64,000 bases of DNA from Fuerstiella marisgermanici. GTDB taxonomy: Bacteria > Planctomycetota > Planctomycetia > Planctomycetales > Planctomycetaceae. The notes beneath the pieces were generated by a model that did not search any database, was not told the DNA's origin, and saw nothing but the letters and a program-made list of their open reading frames with translations. Below, in pieces: positions 8,678 through 17,327 of the stretch; the stretch's first letter is position 1; every line of letters starts with the position of its first letter. The translations under genes were made by a program, and so were the position numbers. The DNA lies in assembly GCF_001983935.1 (NCBI RefSeq), contig NZ_CP017641.1, positions 6,932,001-6,996,000 of the forward strand, written 5' to 3'.

Positions 8678-10394
8678 GGTTTGTGAACAACCGGAAGTCG
8701 TCTCTGTAGAAACTCGGCACGCTACCGAAAAGCCGGTCGAGTCTATCAACTCGTTCGACGCTGCGCCGCAGATCGACCACCGTGACCGAGCAGCAAAACC
8801 ATTTCGTCGTTTTCTGCTGCTGGCCGCTGTGCCGGTCCTGTTGCACTTGGTCGTTCAGGCTCCGGCGGAGCCCGTCTTTAACGGCGATTCGAACCGGCAC
8901 ACGATGACGTCGGTTTTCTTTCGCGACCTGCTGATTGACATGCCGCTCAGCGATCCAAAGAGATACGCGGAAGCCTACTACGAACAATACCCGGCGCTCG
9001 GCCTGCTGGTGTGGCCGCCATTGTTTCACGGCGCGGTTGGCGTGCTGATGACGATATTCGGCACCTCTGTTTGGGTTCCGCGATGCTTCGTGTTCGCGTG
9101 TTTCGCGTTAGCAGCGGCGTGTCTGTATCGCATCTGTCGTCGGCGCATGTCTGTTGAACAATCCGAACTCACGGCCGTCACGTTTGCCGTGATGCCGATG
9201 GTTTTTCTTTACAGCCGCCACGTGATGTTGGAAATGCCAACGCTCGCCCTGTGTATGGTGAGCATCGAACGCTTCGATCTTTGGCTGCGCGAACAGCGGA
9301 CTCGCAATCTTTACTTCGCAGCGGTCGCGGCGTCGCTGGGCGCTTTAACTCGATTCGACGCAGCGATGCTGTTGCCGACTCTGCTGCTGATGGCGATTTT
9401 CGCGGGCCGCTGGAAGACTCTGGTCAATAAACACGTCCCGATCGCTGCCGCTGTCGCAATCGTGCTGTTGGCACCGACATACTATGTGATTTGGAAAGAA
9501 ATGGGCGACCTGCATCTGCGACAGGCGGCCGAAAGTGTGACGGGTAGCAAGAGCCAAATGCTTGCCCCTGGCGCGCTGTCCTTCTATCCGGCGGCGATCC
9601 CGATACAGGCTGGGTGGGTGGCGACAATGTTCGTCGTGATCGGCTTGCTGTTCTGCTGCGTCAAAGAACATCGCGCGTCGTTGGGCGTGTTCGCGGCGAT
9701 TCTGCTGGGAACGTACGTGACGTTTACGCCGCTGGCTGAGCTGAAGCCGCGGCATGCCATTTATTGGCTGCCCGCCGTGGCATGGCTGGCTACCGTCGGT
9801 GCCAGTGCTCTTGCGAGCGTCCTAAAGCGGATTGCTCCGGAGAAAATGTCGGTTGGACTGCCTCTAACAGCCGCGATTCTGATCGCTGGCACCGCATGGG
9901 GTTCGTTCCAGTCCAACGTCTTTCGAGTCACCGGCTACGAACGCGCGGCGACGGTGGTTCTGGAAAACACAACTGAAGGCGATGTCGTGTTTGTCGACGG
10001 CTGGTGGGATGGCAACTTTACTTATCACCTACGACACCTCGACGCCACGCGTTCTCGCCATGTCGCGCGAGCCGATCGAATCCTGTACGACTTCACGAAC
10101 GTGCCGTCGGTCGACTTCCAGCAGTTTGTGGATTCCGACGCTGGCATACTCGCAGCCATCGCCGACACGGCACCAGCGTGCATTGTATTTGAAGATCCGC
10201 AGCCGTTCGGTGAGATCCCGCTGGCTGCACAGATGCGAGAGCTAATTAAGTCATTGCCGGAACAGTTCCCGCCGCTGGAGAACATTCCTGTCCGCTCCAC
10301 CGTCCCCGGCACTCGACCATTTTCGCTGCGAGTGTTTGCGGTGGACCTGCCGAAACTGAACGCACATATTCAACAATTGAAGACTCAGCCATGA
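8670..10394 (+). CDS. GT39-like (PMT_2/ArnT type) multispanning membrane glycosyltransferase
   Basis: A 574-residue protein with a roughly 45-residue cytoplasmic head and then many hydrophobic segments (around residues 47-65, 105-150, 165-185, 210-235, 250-270, 310-375 and 400-415). FNGDSNRHTM, in the first extracytoplasmic loop, resembles the acidic catalytic loop of lipid-phosphate-sugar-dependent C-type transferases, and SRHVMLEMPTLALC resembles the next conserved loop. Such enzymes use a polyprenyl-phosphate sugar donor outside the membrane. The start overlaps the deacetylase stop by 8 bases (ATGTCTGA), and the end overlaps the epimerase start by 4 (ATGA), so the three genes are probably co-translated. 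Donor and acceptor are unknown. Confidence 0.78.
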   Translation: MSEVCEQPEVVSVETRHATEKPVESINSFDAAPQIDHRDRAAKPFRRFLLLAAVPVLLHLVVQAPAEPVFNGDSNRHTMTSVFFRDLLIDMPLSDPKRYAEAYYEQYPALGLLVWPPLFHGAVGVLMTIFGTSVWVPRCFVFACFALAAACLYRICRRRMSVEQSELTAVTFAVMPMVFLYSRHVMLEMPTLALCMVSIERFDLWLREQRTRNLYFAAVAASLGALTRFDAAMLLPTLLLMAIFAGRWKTLVNKHVPIAAAVAIVLLAPTYYVIWKEMGDLHLRQAAESVTGSKSQMLAPGALSFYPAAIPIQAGWVATMFVVIGLLFCCVKEHRASLGVFAAILLGTYVTFTPLAELKPRHAIYWLPAVAWLATVGASALASVLKRIAPEKMSVGLPLTAAILIAGTAWGSFQSNVFRVTGYERAATVVLENTTEGDVVFVDGWWDGNFTYHLRHLDATRSRHVARADRILYDFTNVPSVDFQQFVDSDAGILAAIADTAPACIVFEDPQPFGEIPLAAQMRELIKSLPEQFPPLENIPVRSTVPGTRPFSLRVFAVDLPKLNAHIQQLKTQP

Positions 10395-11545
10395 CCGACC
10401 GCCCCATCAAGCTTATGTGTGTCTTCGGCACGCGACCTGAAGCTATTAAAGTTGCGCCGATCATTCTGGCCGCTCAGTCGCGGAGTGACATCAAAGTCAT
10501 TGCCTGTTCGACCGGTCAACATCGCGAGATGCTGGATCAGGTGACGGAACACTTCGGCATTCGTCCTGATCTGGAACTGAAGCTGATGCAGCCCGGGCAA
10601 ACGCTCACCGGGCTGACTGCACGCTGCCTCACGTCACTCGGCGACGCCATCGATTTGCACCAGCCCGACTGCATTCTGGGGCAGGGTGACACGACGTCGG
10701 CCATGTGTTCTGGCATGGTCGCGTTCTACCATCGCCTGCCGTTCATCCATGTGGAAGCCGGTCTGCGCACGACAGACATCAACTCACCGTTTCCGGAAGA
10801 ATTCAACCGCCGTGTTTGTTCGCTTGTTTCCGGTTTGCATTGTGCTCCAACACAGACGGCTGCCGATAATTTGCTACGTGAAGGCTATTCCGAAGACGAC
10901 GTCACGGTGACTGGAAACACGGTTATCGACGCGTTGCGTTGGACGGTGCAGAAAGAACGGGCGGAGCCGCATCGCTGGATTGAAAAGCATTCCAAAATCG
11001 CCGGCAAGCGCATGGTGCTGATCACCGCTCATCGTCGCGAAAACCATGGCGATGGTATCCGCAGTCTGTGCTCCGCGATTCGGCAGCTGGCCGAAAAATT
11101 CCCTCAGGTGCAGTTCGTGTACCCCGTCCACCTGAACCCCAATATTCAGCAGCCGGTGCAGGAAATTTTAGCGGACCTTAGCAATGTTCACCTGATTGCG
11201 CCTGCGGAATACCCTGAGTTTGTGTGGCTGATGGATCAGGCGACGTTGATTCTCAGCGACTCCGGCGGTGTGCAGGAAGAAGCTCCTTCGCTGGGCAAGC
11301 CGGTCCTGGTGACTCGCGAAAGTACGGAACGTCCGGAAGCCGTGGCTGCCGGAGCCACCAAACTGATCGGCACTGATTGCAATCGTGTTGTTCAAGAAGT
11401 TTCGCGGTTGCTTGTCGACAAGGCGGCATACGCCGCGATGCAGGTCGACACAAACCCGTACGGTGGCGGGAAGACGTCGGCTCGAATTCTGGATCTGATC
11501 GCGGAACGTTTCGCAGTGCAATCGGCCACGCGGGCCAACGTCTGA
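10391..11545 (+). CDS. wecB: non-hydrolysing UDP-GlcNAc 2-epimerase (WecB/WbpI family)
   Basis: The 384-residue cytoplasmic enzyme has the full set of family motifs: CVFGTRPEAIKVAPII at the N-terminus, FIHVEAGLRTTDINSPFPEE, VLITAHRRENHG, and LSDSGGVQEEAPSLGKPVLV with the UDP-binding Glu. It interconverts UDP-GlcNAc and UDP-ManNAc, or in the WbpI subgroup their 2,3-diacetamido-uronate derivatives. The nearby aminotransferase, dehydrogenase and acetyltransferase make the WbpI role plausible, but the subgroup cannot be settled by eye. It is the last gene of the cluster and starts in a 4-base overlap with the membrane transferase. A weak inverted repeat, GACAAAGCTTTGTC (11565-11578), lies shortly after the stop. 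Confidence 0.9.
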   Translation: MTDRPIKLMCVFGTRPEAIKVAPIILAAQSRSDIKVIACSTGQHREMLDQVTEHFGIRPDLELKLMQPGQTLTGLTARCLTSLGDAIDLHQPDCILGQGDTTSAMCSGMVAFYHRLPFIHVEAGLRTTDINSPFPEEFNRRVCSLVSGLHCAPTQTAADNLLREGYSEDDVTVTGNTVIDALRWTVQKERAEPHRWIEKHSKIAGKRMVLITAHRRENHGDGIRSLCSAIRQLAEKFPQVQFVYPVHLNPNIQQPVQEILADLSNVHLIAPAEYPEFVWLMDQATLILSDSGGVQEEAPSLGKPVLVTRESTERPEAVAAGATKLIGTDCNRVVQEVSRLLVDKAAYAAMQVDTNPYGGGKTSARILDLIAERFAVQSATRANV

Positions 11546-11757
11546 CAGCCGATCGCGGAGGCCTGACAAAGCTTTGTCGGCAGTGTTGCTGGTGCACGAA
11601 GAAGTCCGCTTTTGCGTGGCTTGCGCTGCTGGCGAGATCGTGTATCAATCGTGGCAATCGGCGTGAGCAGGCGAGACGGCGAAGGTCGTTCCGGCTAGAC
11701 TTTGGCTTCGACGAAATTCGTTCCAAAAGTCAATGTCAACGCACGAAAGAAACGATC

Positions 11758-12240
11758 ATGAAGGGCAACGAGAAGGTTATCGAAGCATTGAACGCCGGGC
11801 TGACCATCGAGCTCACGGCGATCAACCAGTACTTCATTCAGGCCAAAATGTGCAAAGACTGGGGCTTTCACAAACTGCATGCTCATCACTACGAAGAGTC
11901 CATCGAAGAGATGAAGCACGCAGAATACCTGATTGACCGCATTCTGTTCCTGGAAGGTGTGCCGGAAATCGCTCGATACGACGTCATTCGAGTCGGTAGC
12001 GATGTAAAGGAACAGCTTGAGAACGACCTGAAGCTTGAAGTGAACGCCGTCAATACTTACAACGAAGGCGTCAAGCTGGCGGCAGAAGTCGGCGACGCGG
12101 GCAGCAAAGAGATCATGGAGCGGATCGTTGTCGAATCCGAAGAGAGCGTCGACTGGCTGGAATCGCAACTACACCTGATCGAAACGGTTGGCTTGCAGTT
12201 GTATCTGGCAGGTCAGGTAGGCGAATCGGCGGGCGAGTGA
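11758..12240 (+). CDS. bfr: bacterioferritin, ferroxidase-site residues partly replaced
   Basis: A 160-residue four-helix ferritin subunit starting at MKGNEKVIEALN and colinear without gaps with E. coli Bfr. Glu18, Glu51, His54 and Glu94 of the di-iron site and the haem ligand Met52 are present (IELTAINQYF, EEMKHAEYL, KLEVNAV). The last pair, Glu127 and His130, are Ser127 and Ser130 in the segment VVESEESVDWLE (checked at the codons). The subunit should still bind haem at the dimer interface, but iron oxidation is probably impaired or reorganised. Some bacteria pair such a subunit with a second, ferroxidase-active one. The gene converges on bfd, and the two 3' ends overlap by 28 bases. Confidence 0.92.
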   Translation: MKGNEKVIEALNAGLTIELTAINQYFIQAKMCKDWGFHKLHAHHYEESIEEMKHAEYLIDRILFLEGVPEIARYDVIRVGSDVKEQLENDLKLEVNAVNTYNEGVKLAAEVGDAGSKEIMERIVVESEESVDWLESQLHLIETVGLQLYLAGQVGESAGE

Positions 12241-12434
12241 TTCGTTTGAGCGACTGTTTCCTGCAGCACCGCCTTAATCCGGCGGTGGCAGGACATACAA
12301 CCTGTTCCGGCTGATGTTGTTTTTTTGATGTCACAAAGAGTGCGACAACCAGCGTAATCCGTGGCGGCACGCACTTCTGACTCGGTAATTCCGAGGCATC
12401 GACAAAGCAAATCGTTGGGCTGGGAAGGCTGCAT
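12213..12434 (-). CDS. bfd: bacterioferritin-associated ferredoxin, [2Fe-2S] Bfd type
   Basis: A 73-residue protein with the BFD-like iron-sulfur pattern: CRC near residues 11-13, a roughly 32-residue spacer, then CMSC at 46-49 within SAGTGCMSCHRRI. Bfd delivers electrons to bacterioferritin haem to release stored iron. I start it at MQPSQPNDLLCRC. Longer in-frame openings reach 12656 but add low-complexity residues across the putative operator. The gene points toward bfr, overlaps its end, and is preceded by the palindrome at 12455-12475, which suggests iron-dependent control separate from bfr. Confidence 0.88.
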   Translation of the reverse strand: MQPSQPNDLLCRCLGITESEVRAATDYAGCRTLCDIKKTTSAGTGCMSCHRRIKAVLQETVAQTNHSPADSPT

Positions 12435-12454
12435 GACGGGCACCGCAGTTGTGG

Positions 12455-12475
12455 TACTGAGACTCAGTCTCAGTA
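12455..12475. promoter_or_regulatory. perfect 10-1-10 palindrome upstream of bfd, Fur-like operator candidate
   Basis: The core ACTGAGACTCAGTCTCAGT is a perfect inverted repeat about one central base, extended by one further T/A pair on each side. It ends 20 bases before the bfd ATG. The inner TGAGACT-C-AGTCTCA has the 7-1-7 symmetry of Fur-family operators. With bfd downstream, an iron-responsive repressor site is the natural reading. Regulator identity is inferred, not shown. Confidence 0.7.
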
Positions 12476-12703
12476 TCATGGTGCGGTGGCAGGTGTACGT
12501 CAAGATGCGGTTTTCGCTTTTTTGAGTTTTCCGCTGAGTGGAATTCGGCGAAAGCCGCTTTCGTGCGACAAGCCTTAATCGGCGTTGGATTCCGTGAAAA
12601 ATGGGCTCGCGGGCATCGGAAACCGCCGGGAAATGGCGATTCCGGGGCTTCCGCAAGTCAGCGCGTCTGGCGTGTGAATTCGGGTGTGTGAGGCACCGGG
12701 GGC

Positions 12704-13909
12704 TTATTTCGCTCCGACTTCATCCACGCCGAAGATTGCGAAATCAATTCTGGCGTAGTTCTTTCCGCCCTTGTCACCCGCTTCAAACAGCACCCCGAAT
12801 TGCTGATCGGGTAGCCGGACCATATCGCTGTAGGCCGCCGGGCCTTCGTGAATCAGCGGGCCATCCTGCCACGTTGCCGACTCATCCGTTGAATACCGAA
12901 TGCGTAAGTCGCTGCGACCTTTCCCTGACGGCCCGCTGTCGTCGGGGCCGGAGAACAGGATCAGGTTCGAAGCGTCGCCCGCCTTGACTGACAGGCCTCG
13001 CAGCAAAGCACACTGCACGACGGGCGCGTCGAGTAGTTCGACCGACGGCGCAAACCACCGATAGTCACCGGCCGTTGCGTCGTCGAAAGTTTCTCCGCCG
13101 TCACTGCTGAACGCATCGCCGCGAGTGCCTTTAGCCTTTCCGTTTTGGTCGCGGGTGTTGAAGTACAAACGGCCATCATTGAGTTCCACAACTGTGGTTT
13201 CATTTGCGTTGAGATCGTCTTCGTAAGTGGCGTCGATCGCGCCCAATTTCCATGTCGTTCCGTGATCGTCGCTTATAATCGCGTGAGCTCCGTTGGGTCC
13301 GCGATCCGCACCGCCGTCTCCCAGACGGTGATCGCAGGGAATCACAAGCCGACCTTCGTGCGGCCCGCGTTGCAACTGTATGGAATGTACAGGCCCCGTC
13401 GCGTACCAACCCCAGGTATCAAGTTTCACGTCCGACGTGATTTCGCGACGAGTCGCCCACGACTTGCCGTTGTTGTCGCTGTAGGTGACAAACACGCGAT
13501 CGTTTTCGAGCGTGAATGGCAGCCAAATTCGGCCCGGGTACTCGGTGTCCAGCAGGTCAACAACTGGTGCCGGGTTGCCAACCGTAATCGGCGGAGCGTC
13601 CTTTGGGAAGAGTTCCCGAAAATCGTCAGCCGCCTGCACAATTTGTAGTGGCTGCCAGGTCTTGCCGTTGTCGGTCGAGCGTTTAGAAACAAGATCAATC
13701 TTGCTGGCATCGCCGCCTTCACGAGCTTCGCAGAACGCCAGCAGGTCACCGTTGGCAGCCTTGACGATGGCAGGGATGCGAAACACGTTGTACCCCTCGC
13801 TGCCGCTACGAAAGACGTTAGAAACCGGAGACTCAGCCCAGCAGGCAGTCGTCGACACAGACAGACAACACAAGACAGCAACTGTAGCACGAAGTGACGA
13901 AAAACTCAT
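12704..13909 (-). CDS. secreted exo-alpha-sialidase (BNR/Asp-box beta-propeller)
   Basis: About 401 residues with an N-terminal signal peptide (MSFSSLRATVAVLCCL, cleavage near CWA-ES). The catalytic FRIP motif appears as VFRIPAIV. Five Asp-box repeats follow: STDNGKTW, YSDNNGKSW, ISDDHGTTW, SSDGGETF and the weaker STDESATW. Further arginines expected for carboxylate binding are in RLVIPCDHR and LRIRYSTDE. Family members cleave terminal sialic acids, though planctomycete paralogues may act on other ulosonic or uronic residues. An upstream in-frame GTG/ATG would extend the protein to 13978, but the signal peptide fixes the start at 13909. It stands alone, divergent from 14165. Confidence 0.85.
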   Translation of the reverse strand: MSFSSLRATVAVLCCLSVSTTACWAESPVSNVFRSGSEGYNVFRIPAIVKAANGDLLAFCEAREGGDASKIDLVSKRSTDNGKTWQPLQIVQAADDFRELFPKDAPPITVGNPAPVVDLLDTEYPGRIWLPFTLENDRVFVTYSDNNGKSWATRREITSDVKLDTWGWYATGPVHSIQLQRGPHEGRLVIPCDHRLGDGGADRGPNGAHAIISDDHGTTWKLGAIDATYEDDLNANETTVVELNDGRLYFNTRDQNGKAKGTRGDAFSSDGGETFDDATAGDYRWFAPSVELLDAPVVQCALLRGLSVKAGDASNLILFSGPDDSGPSGKGRSDLRIRYSTDESATWQDGPLIHEGPAAYSDMVRLPDQQFGVLFEAGDKGGKNYARIDFAIFGVDEVGAK

Positions 13910-14164
13910 GAAGCAACCTTTGCGCTGGCGGAGCAGGGGACGGAGTTCGTGGGAAGTGGTCGACAGTTTCAGAACCATGCAGCCATGTTACGTGCGAAGG
14001 TTCCTGACTGCCACCTTCGCTCAATTCAACGGCCATCGCGAAATCCGCCCCAGCGACTCGTCACGCGTCCCGATCCTGATTACATTCGCAAACAGTAAAC
14101 GGCTTCAAATGGACGAGAACCCATCTCCCTCGAATTCATCGATCACCAATGCAGAAAGCGAATC

Positions 14165-14899
14165 ATGAAATTTACCAGGCTCGTTACAAGCGTCTTCACG
14201 GCAGGAGTGCTGCTGCTGGCAACGTCGACAGCAGTCAAAGCAGACAAGCCAACCGGCAGGATTTTGCTTCAGGACGATTTTGAACGTAGCGAAGCTGATC
14301 CCGAAAAGGAAGACGTAGGCAATGGATGGGGCACCAACAGTCGCAGCCGAGCCAGAGGGGTGAAGCAGGTCGACCTCGTCGACGGAGCGATGCATATCAC
14401 GCGAGCCGAAGTGGCCGATCACGGCGTGTCGGTGACTCACGAAGTGGCCTTCAAAGACGCCACCATCAACCTGCGCTTTAAGCTTCCCACAAAGAAGGAC
14501 GACCTGGGCATCAACATCGCCGACATGAAAGAGAAGTCCGTCCACGCCGGTCACATTTGCATGGCTCGCATCAGACCTGGCAGTGTTGAAATCCTCGATC
14601 TGAAAACCGGCAACATGAAACTGGAACACCGGACGGCTCGCCAGGCAGGAACGGTGTCGCCGGAAGTTCAAAAACTGATCAACGGCAAGAAAAAGAAATT
14701 CCAGTCGAAGATCGCAACCGACGAATGGCACGACCTGTCCGTGCAAATCAAAGGCGCCACCATGAGCGTTTCCATCGACGGAAAGTTAGTTGGTGAATTC
14801 ACTTCAGAAGGCATCGGTCATGCGACCAAGAGTCGCCTGCGGCTGGCCGTGAATAAGTCAGCATGGGTCGACGACGTGAAGATTACGTCCGGCGATTGA
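14165..14899 (+). CDS. secreted concanavalin-like (DUF1080-type) domain protein
   Basis: A 244-residue exported protein. The first 26 residues are a signal peptide (MKFTRLVTSVFTAGVLLLA, then VKA-DK). The mature part is beta-rich: ILLQDDFERSEAD at its start and DEWHDLSVQIKGATMSVSIDGK near the end match the laminin-G/concanavalin-like sandwich seen in 3-keto-disaccharide hydrolase (DUF1080) proteins. The latter motif is the usual 'effective measurement plus ligand strand' signature. It may bind or hydrolyse a carbohydrate, but I see no residue set that proves catalysis. The next gene follows 55 bases later on the same strand. Confidence 0.7.
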   Translation: MKFTRLVTSVFTAGVLLLATSTAVKADKPTGRILLQDDFERSEADPEKEDVGNGWGTNSRSRARGVKQVDLVDGAMHITRAEVADHGVSVTHEVAFKDATINLRFKLPTKKDDLGINIADMKEKSVHAGHICMARIRPGSVEILDLKTGNMKLEHRTARQAGTVSPEVQKLINGKKKKFQSKIATDEWHDLSVQIKGATMSVSIDGKLVGEFTSEGIGHATKSRLRLAVNKSAWVDDVKITSGD

Positions 14900-14954
14900 T
14901 GCATCCACCAGGCGACGGCGTTTCGTTTCCATTGACTTTGGAGAGGCCTAAACC

Positions 14955-16565
14955 ATGACGACATCCCTGGAATTCGCTCTCATCAACGCATCCGCGATTT
15001 GTTTGGTGCCGGTCACCGGCTCTGTCCGAACTGGCATGGTGCCGCAGCGGGCTCGCTTGGCTCATCGCTGTTGGGCGGCCGTGATTCTCAGCCTGACAGT
15101 GGCCACGTTTGCCTCTCCGTCAAGTGCAGCGACGGCTCCGAAAGTCGTATCAACCTTTCCGCCTGATGCTGCCGAAGATGTTTCCACCGAAACCGTGCTG
15201 AAGGTTCAATTCGATCAGCCTATGCGCGCCGGAAGCATTAGTCTGGAGTGGGAGGGTCACGCACGCGAATCCGGTTTCCGACTGCGCGGCCCGGTGACGT
15301 ACGACGAGAGCCGCCATGAATTTTCGTTGCCGGTCTGTCTACGGCCAGACGCGACGCATACAGTTTCTGTGAATCCCGGAGAACGTCATCGAAACTTTCA
15401 GTCGGCAGCCGGCGTTACCGCTGATGTTTTCAAGTGGACATTTGAAACTCAGAAGGCACCGAAAGCATCCAACGGCGCGCAGGTTGTCAACATTAGCCCG
15501 AAACCGGATTCCGAAGTCGCTCTCATGACTTTGCTCCGGATCAAATTTGACCGCCCGATGGCTTCGGAGTGGTACGGTTTCAGCGCGGGACAAGATCCGT
15601 TTGGTGGCAAGTGTCAGATCGCCGGAGAAGTCACATATGATGCAGCCACGCATGAATTCGTAATTCCTGTTTCCTTCCCACCGAACTGGAACGGGACTCT
15701 AAATCTGACTGGTTTTCGGTCCGCCGACGGTCAACCAGCAACCGCGAAGGAAGTGCCGTATCGAACATTGCGAACGTTGGTGTCGGCCGAGACGGAAGCC
15801 CGGCTTGCGGCCGCAGAGCGGTCTGAAGAATTGATCGCGGTGATTGGCAAGATCCGTGACAGCCATTCAAAGATCAGGTCTGTCAAGCTGACGGCGACCT
15901 CCACGATGGAGTATTCGGCCGAGGTTTGGAGCTATCGATTGACACGTCGAACGTCGGTGTTTGCCAAACAAGGAGATAAATATTTTGGCGACGTCAGCCA
16001 GATCATGAATCTCCGCGCGTTCCAGGTCGGTAGTGACGGCAAACAATGCTGGCATCGCCACAATGACAAACTGACCGTTGCGGCCAGTGACGACGTACTT
16101 CGCCAGAATGTGTCAATTGCGGAGGGGTTTGGCCAGTTGACGGAAATGCAGCCGGTCGAAGTGATCAGAAAATATCGGCTGGAATACGCGGGGCAGACGA
16201 CCTTTAATGAACGACCTTGCTACGTTCTTCGAGGCTGGGCCAGCCTCGAATCATGGTGGAGTCGAACGAAGATGGTAGGCAGCTTCAATGAATGGCTGGT
16301 TGATAAAGGAACCGGCCTGGTTGTTCTGACGAGGCACGGACGAATGTCCGGTACTCAGTTTCTGTACGAATCGATCAACGAAGACCTGCCCCCCACGCTG
16401 TTCGCTGTGCCTCAGGGCGCGGGACTGGTCCACAGTCCTGTTGAGCCTCTCGGTGAAGGGTATGACGTTCGTTTTCTGAACGTTATCGACGGAACAAACG
16501 GCCGCATGTCCGTGCGTTGGGGGAAACACGGGAAAGCGGGCAGATCAAGTTCCGGCCTGAACTAA
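14955..16565 (+). CDS. exported protein with two Big_5/SbsA-like Ig domains and an unassigned C-terminal half
   Basis: A 536-residue protein with a hydrophobic segment at about residues 36-55 that probably acts as a late-starting signal peptide. Two related Ig-like modules follow: VVSTFPPDAAEDVSTETVLKV...FDQPM (about 58-155) and VVNISPKPDSEVALMTLLRI...FDRPM (about 175-270), each with the 'P.dga..v....i.v.Fd.pm' pattern of SbsA-like Ig domains. From about residue 280 an unrecognised region (HSKIRSVKLTATSTMEY, then NEWLVDKGTGLVV) loosely recalls LolA/LppX-type folds that carry hydrophobic ligands. Function is unknown. It may be co-transcribed with the preceding secreted protein. Confidence 0.65.
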   Translation: MTTSLEFALINASAICLVPVTGSVRTGMVPQRARLAHRCWAAVILSLTVATFASPSSAATAPKVVSTFPPDAAEDVSTETVLKVQFDQPMRAGSISLEWEGHARESGFRLRGPVTYDESRHEFSLPVCLRPDATHTVSVNPGERHRNFQSAAGVTADVFKWTFETQKAPKASNGAQVVNISPKPDSEVALMTLLRIKFDRPMASEWYGFSAGQDPFGGKCQIAGEVTYDAATHEFVIPVSFPPNWNGTLNLTGFRSADGQPATAKEVPYRTLRTLVSAETEARLAAAERSEELIAVIGKIRDSHSKIRSVKLTATSTMEYSAEVWSYRLTRRTSVFAKQGDKYFGDVSQIMNLRAFQVGSDGKQCWHRHNDKLTVAASDDVLRQNVSIAEGFGQLTEMQPVEVIRKYRLEYAGQTTFNERPCYVLRGWASLESWWSRTKMVGSFNEWLVDKGTGLVVLTRHGRMSGTQFLYESINEDLPPTLFAVPQGAGLVHSPVEPLGEGYDVRFLNVIDGTNGRMSVRWGKHGKAGRSSSGLN

Positions 16566-16613
16566 CGCGCCATCGTTCAGAATCTGAGCACTACTCAGCG
16601 CAATGCGCAATGA

Positions 16614-17237
16614 CTACGATGTCTTGTCATCGCCCAGCTTCATGATTTCGCACACATCAACACTCAGCCCGGAAATCAAGAGTCCACTGGCTGCTTCACC
16701 GACCTTGAATTCGCCATGCGTCTGGTAGCTGTCGTCCTGCAGCACCAGCACGGTGATCTTTTTGTCATCCGGATCGACGATCCAGTATTCCGCAACCCCG
16801 GCACGAGCATAATCGATGCGCTTATCTTCGTAATCCCGCCGGCGAGCTTCCGCACCTTCGCTGACGACCTCCATCGCCAAATCGACTTTGGTCGGGTAGC
16901 CACGCGGGTCCTGCGGCTCACTTCCAGGGGCGAAATACATCACGTCGGGTTCGCGAATCGTCTTTGGGAACAGCCGAATCGGAAGCGGGGCATCGAGAAC
17001 TGTTCCTCGATCACAAACAGCTGCTTCGACGGATCGGACCAGGAACTTCACCATCAACTGATGCAGCCACGTTGGCATTGGCAGGATCTCCAGAGTTCCG
17101 TCGGCCAGTTCCACCATGCGATTGCTGTGCAGTTCGAAGAACTCGGTTTCCGTCCAGTGTCCTTGAGCCGGAAACAGATGGGCTACCTCCCATGTCGGTT
17201 CGTGCTCGGACGATTTTAACGGTTCGGAAATAGACAT
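16614..17237 (-). CDS. Uma2 family (DUF820) PD-(D/E)XK-fold protein
   Basis: 207 residues. The typical Uma2 core is visible: VELADGTLEILPMPT, then IREPDVMYF, VDLAMEVVSEG and YARAGVAEYWIVDP. The Asp/Glu/Lys set in PDV, MEVVSE and DYEDKRIDYA corresponds to the PD-(D/E)XK nuclease-fold centre. These proteins are highly duplicated in planctomycetes and cyanobacteria. Their biological role is unsettled, and nuclease activity is assumed from the fold only. It is a single gene, 325 bases or less from both neighbours, with no toxin-antitoxin-like partner. Confidence 0.85.
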   Translation of the reverse strand: MSISEPLKSSEHEPTWEVAHLFPAQGHWTETEFFELHSNRMVELADGTLEILPMPTWLHQLMVKFLVRSVEAAVCDRGTVLDAPLPIRLFPKTIREPDVMYFAPGSEPQDPRGYPTKVDLAMEVVSEGAEARRRDYEDKRIDYARAGVAEYWIVDPDDKKITVLVLQDDSYQTHGEFKVGEAASGLLISGLSVDVCEIMKLGDDKTS

Positions 17238-17327
17238 GAACAGAGTGCCGGTGGGCTCGGGGTGAAGTGACGGTGTCTGTGCGATTGTATCGAGAGTGCA
17301 GGCTGGCTGTCAAAAAATTAGATCTGC

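Noticed and set aside
16614-17237. Uma2 gene as part of a defence or toxin-antitoxin system
   Set aside because: No partner gene (methylase, antitoxin, helicase) adjoins it. Neighbours are ordinary secreted-protein genes, and Uma2 copies are abundant in this phylum.
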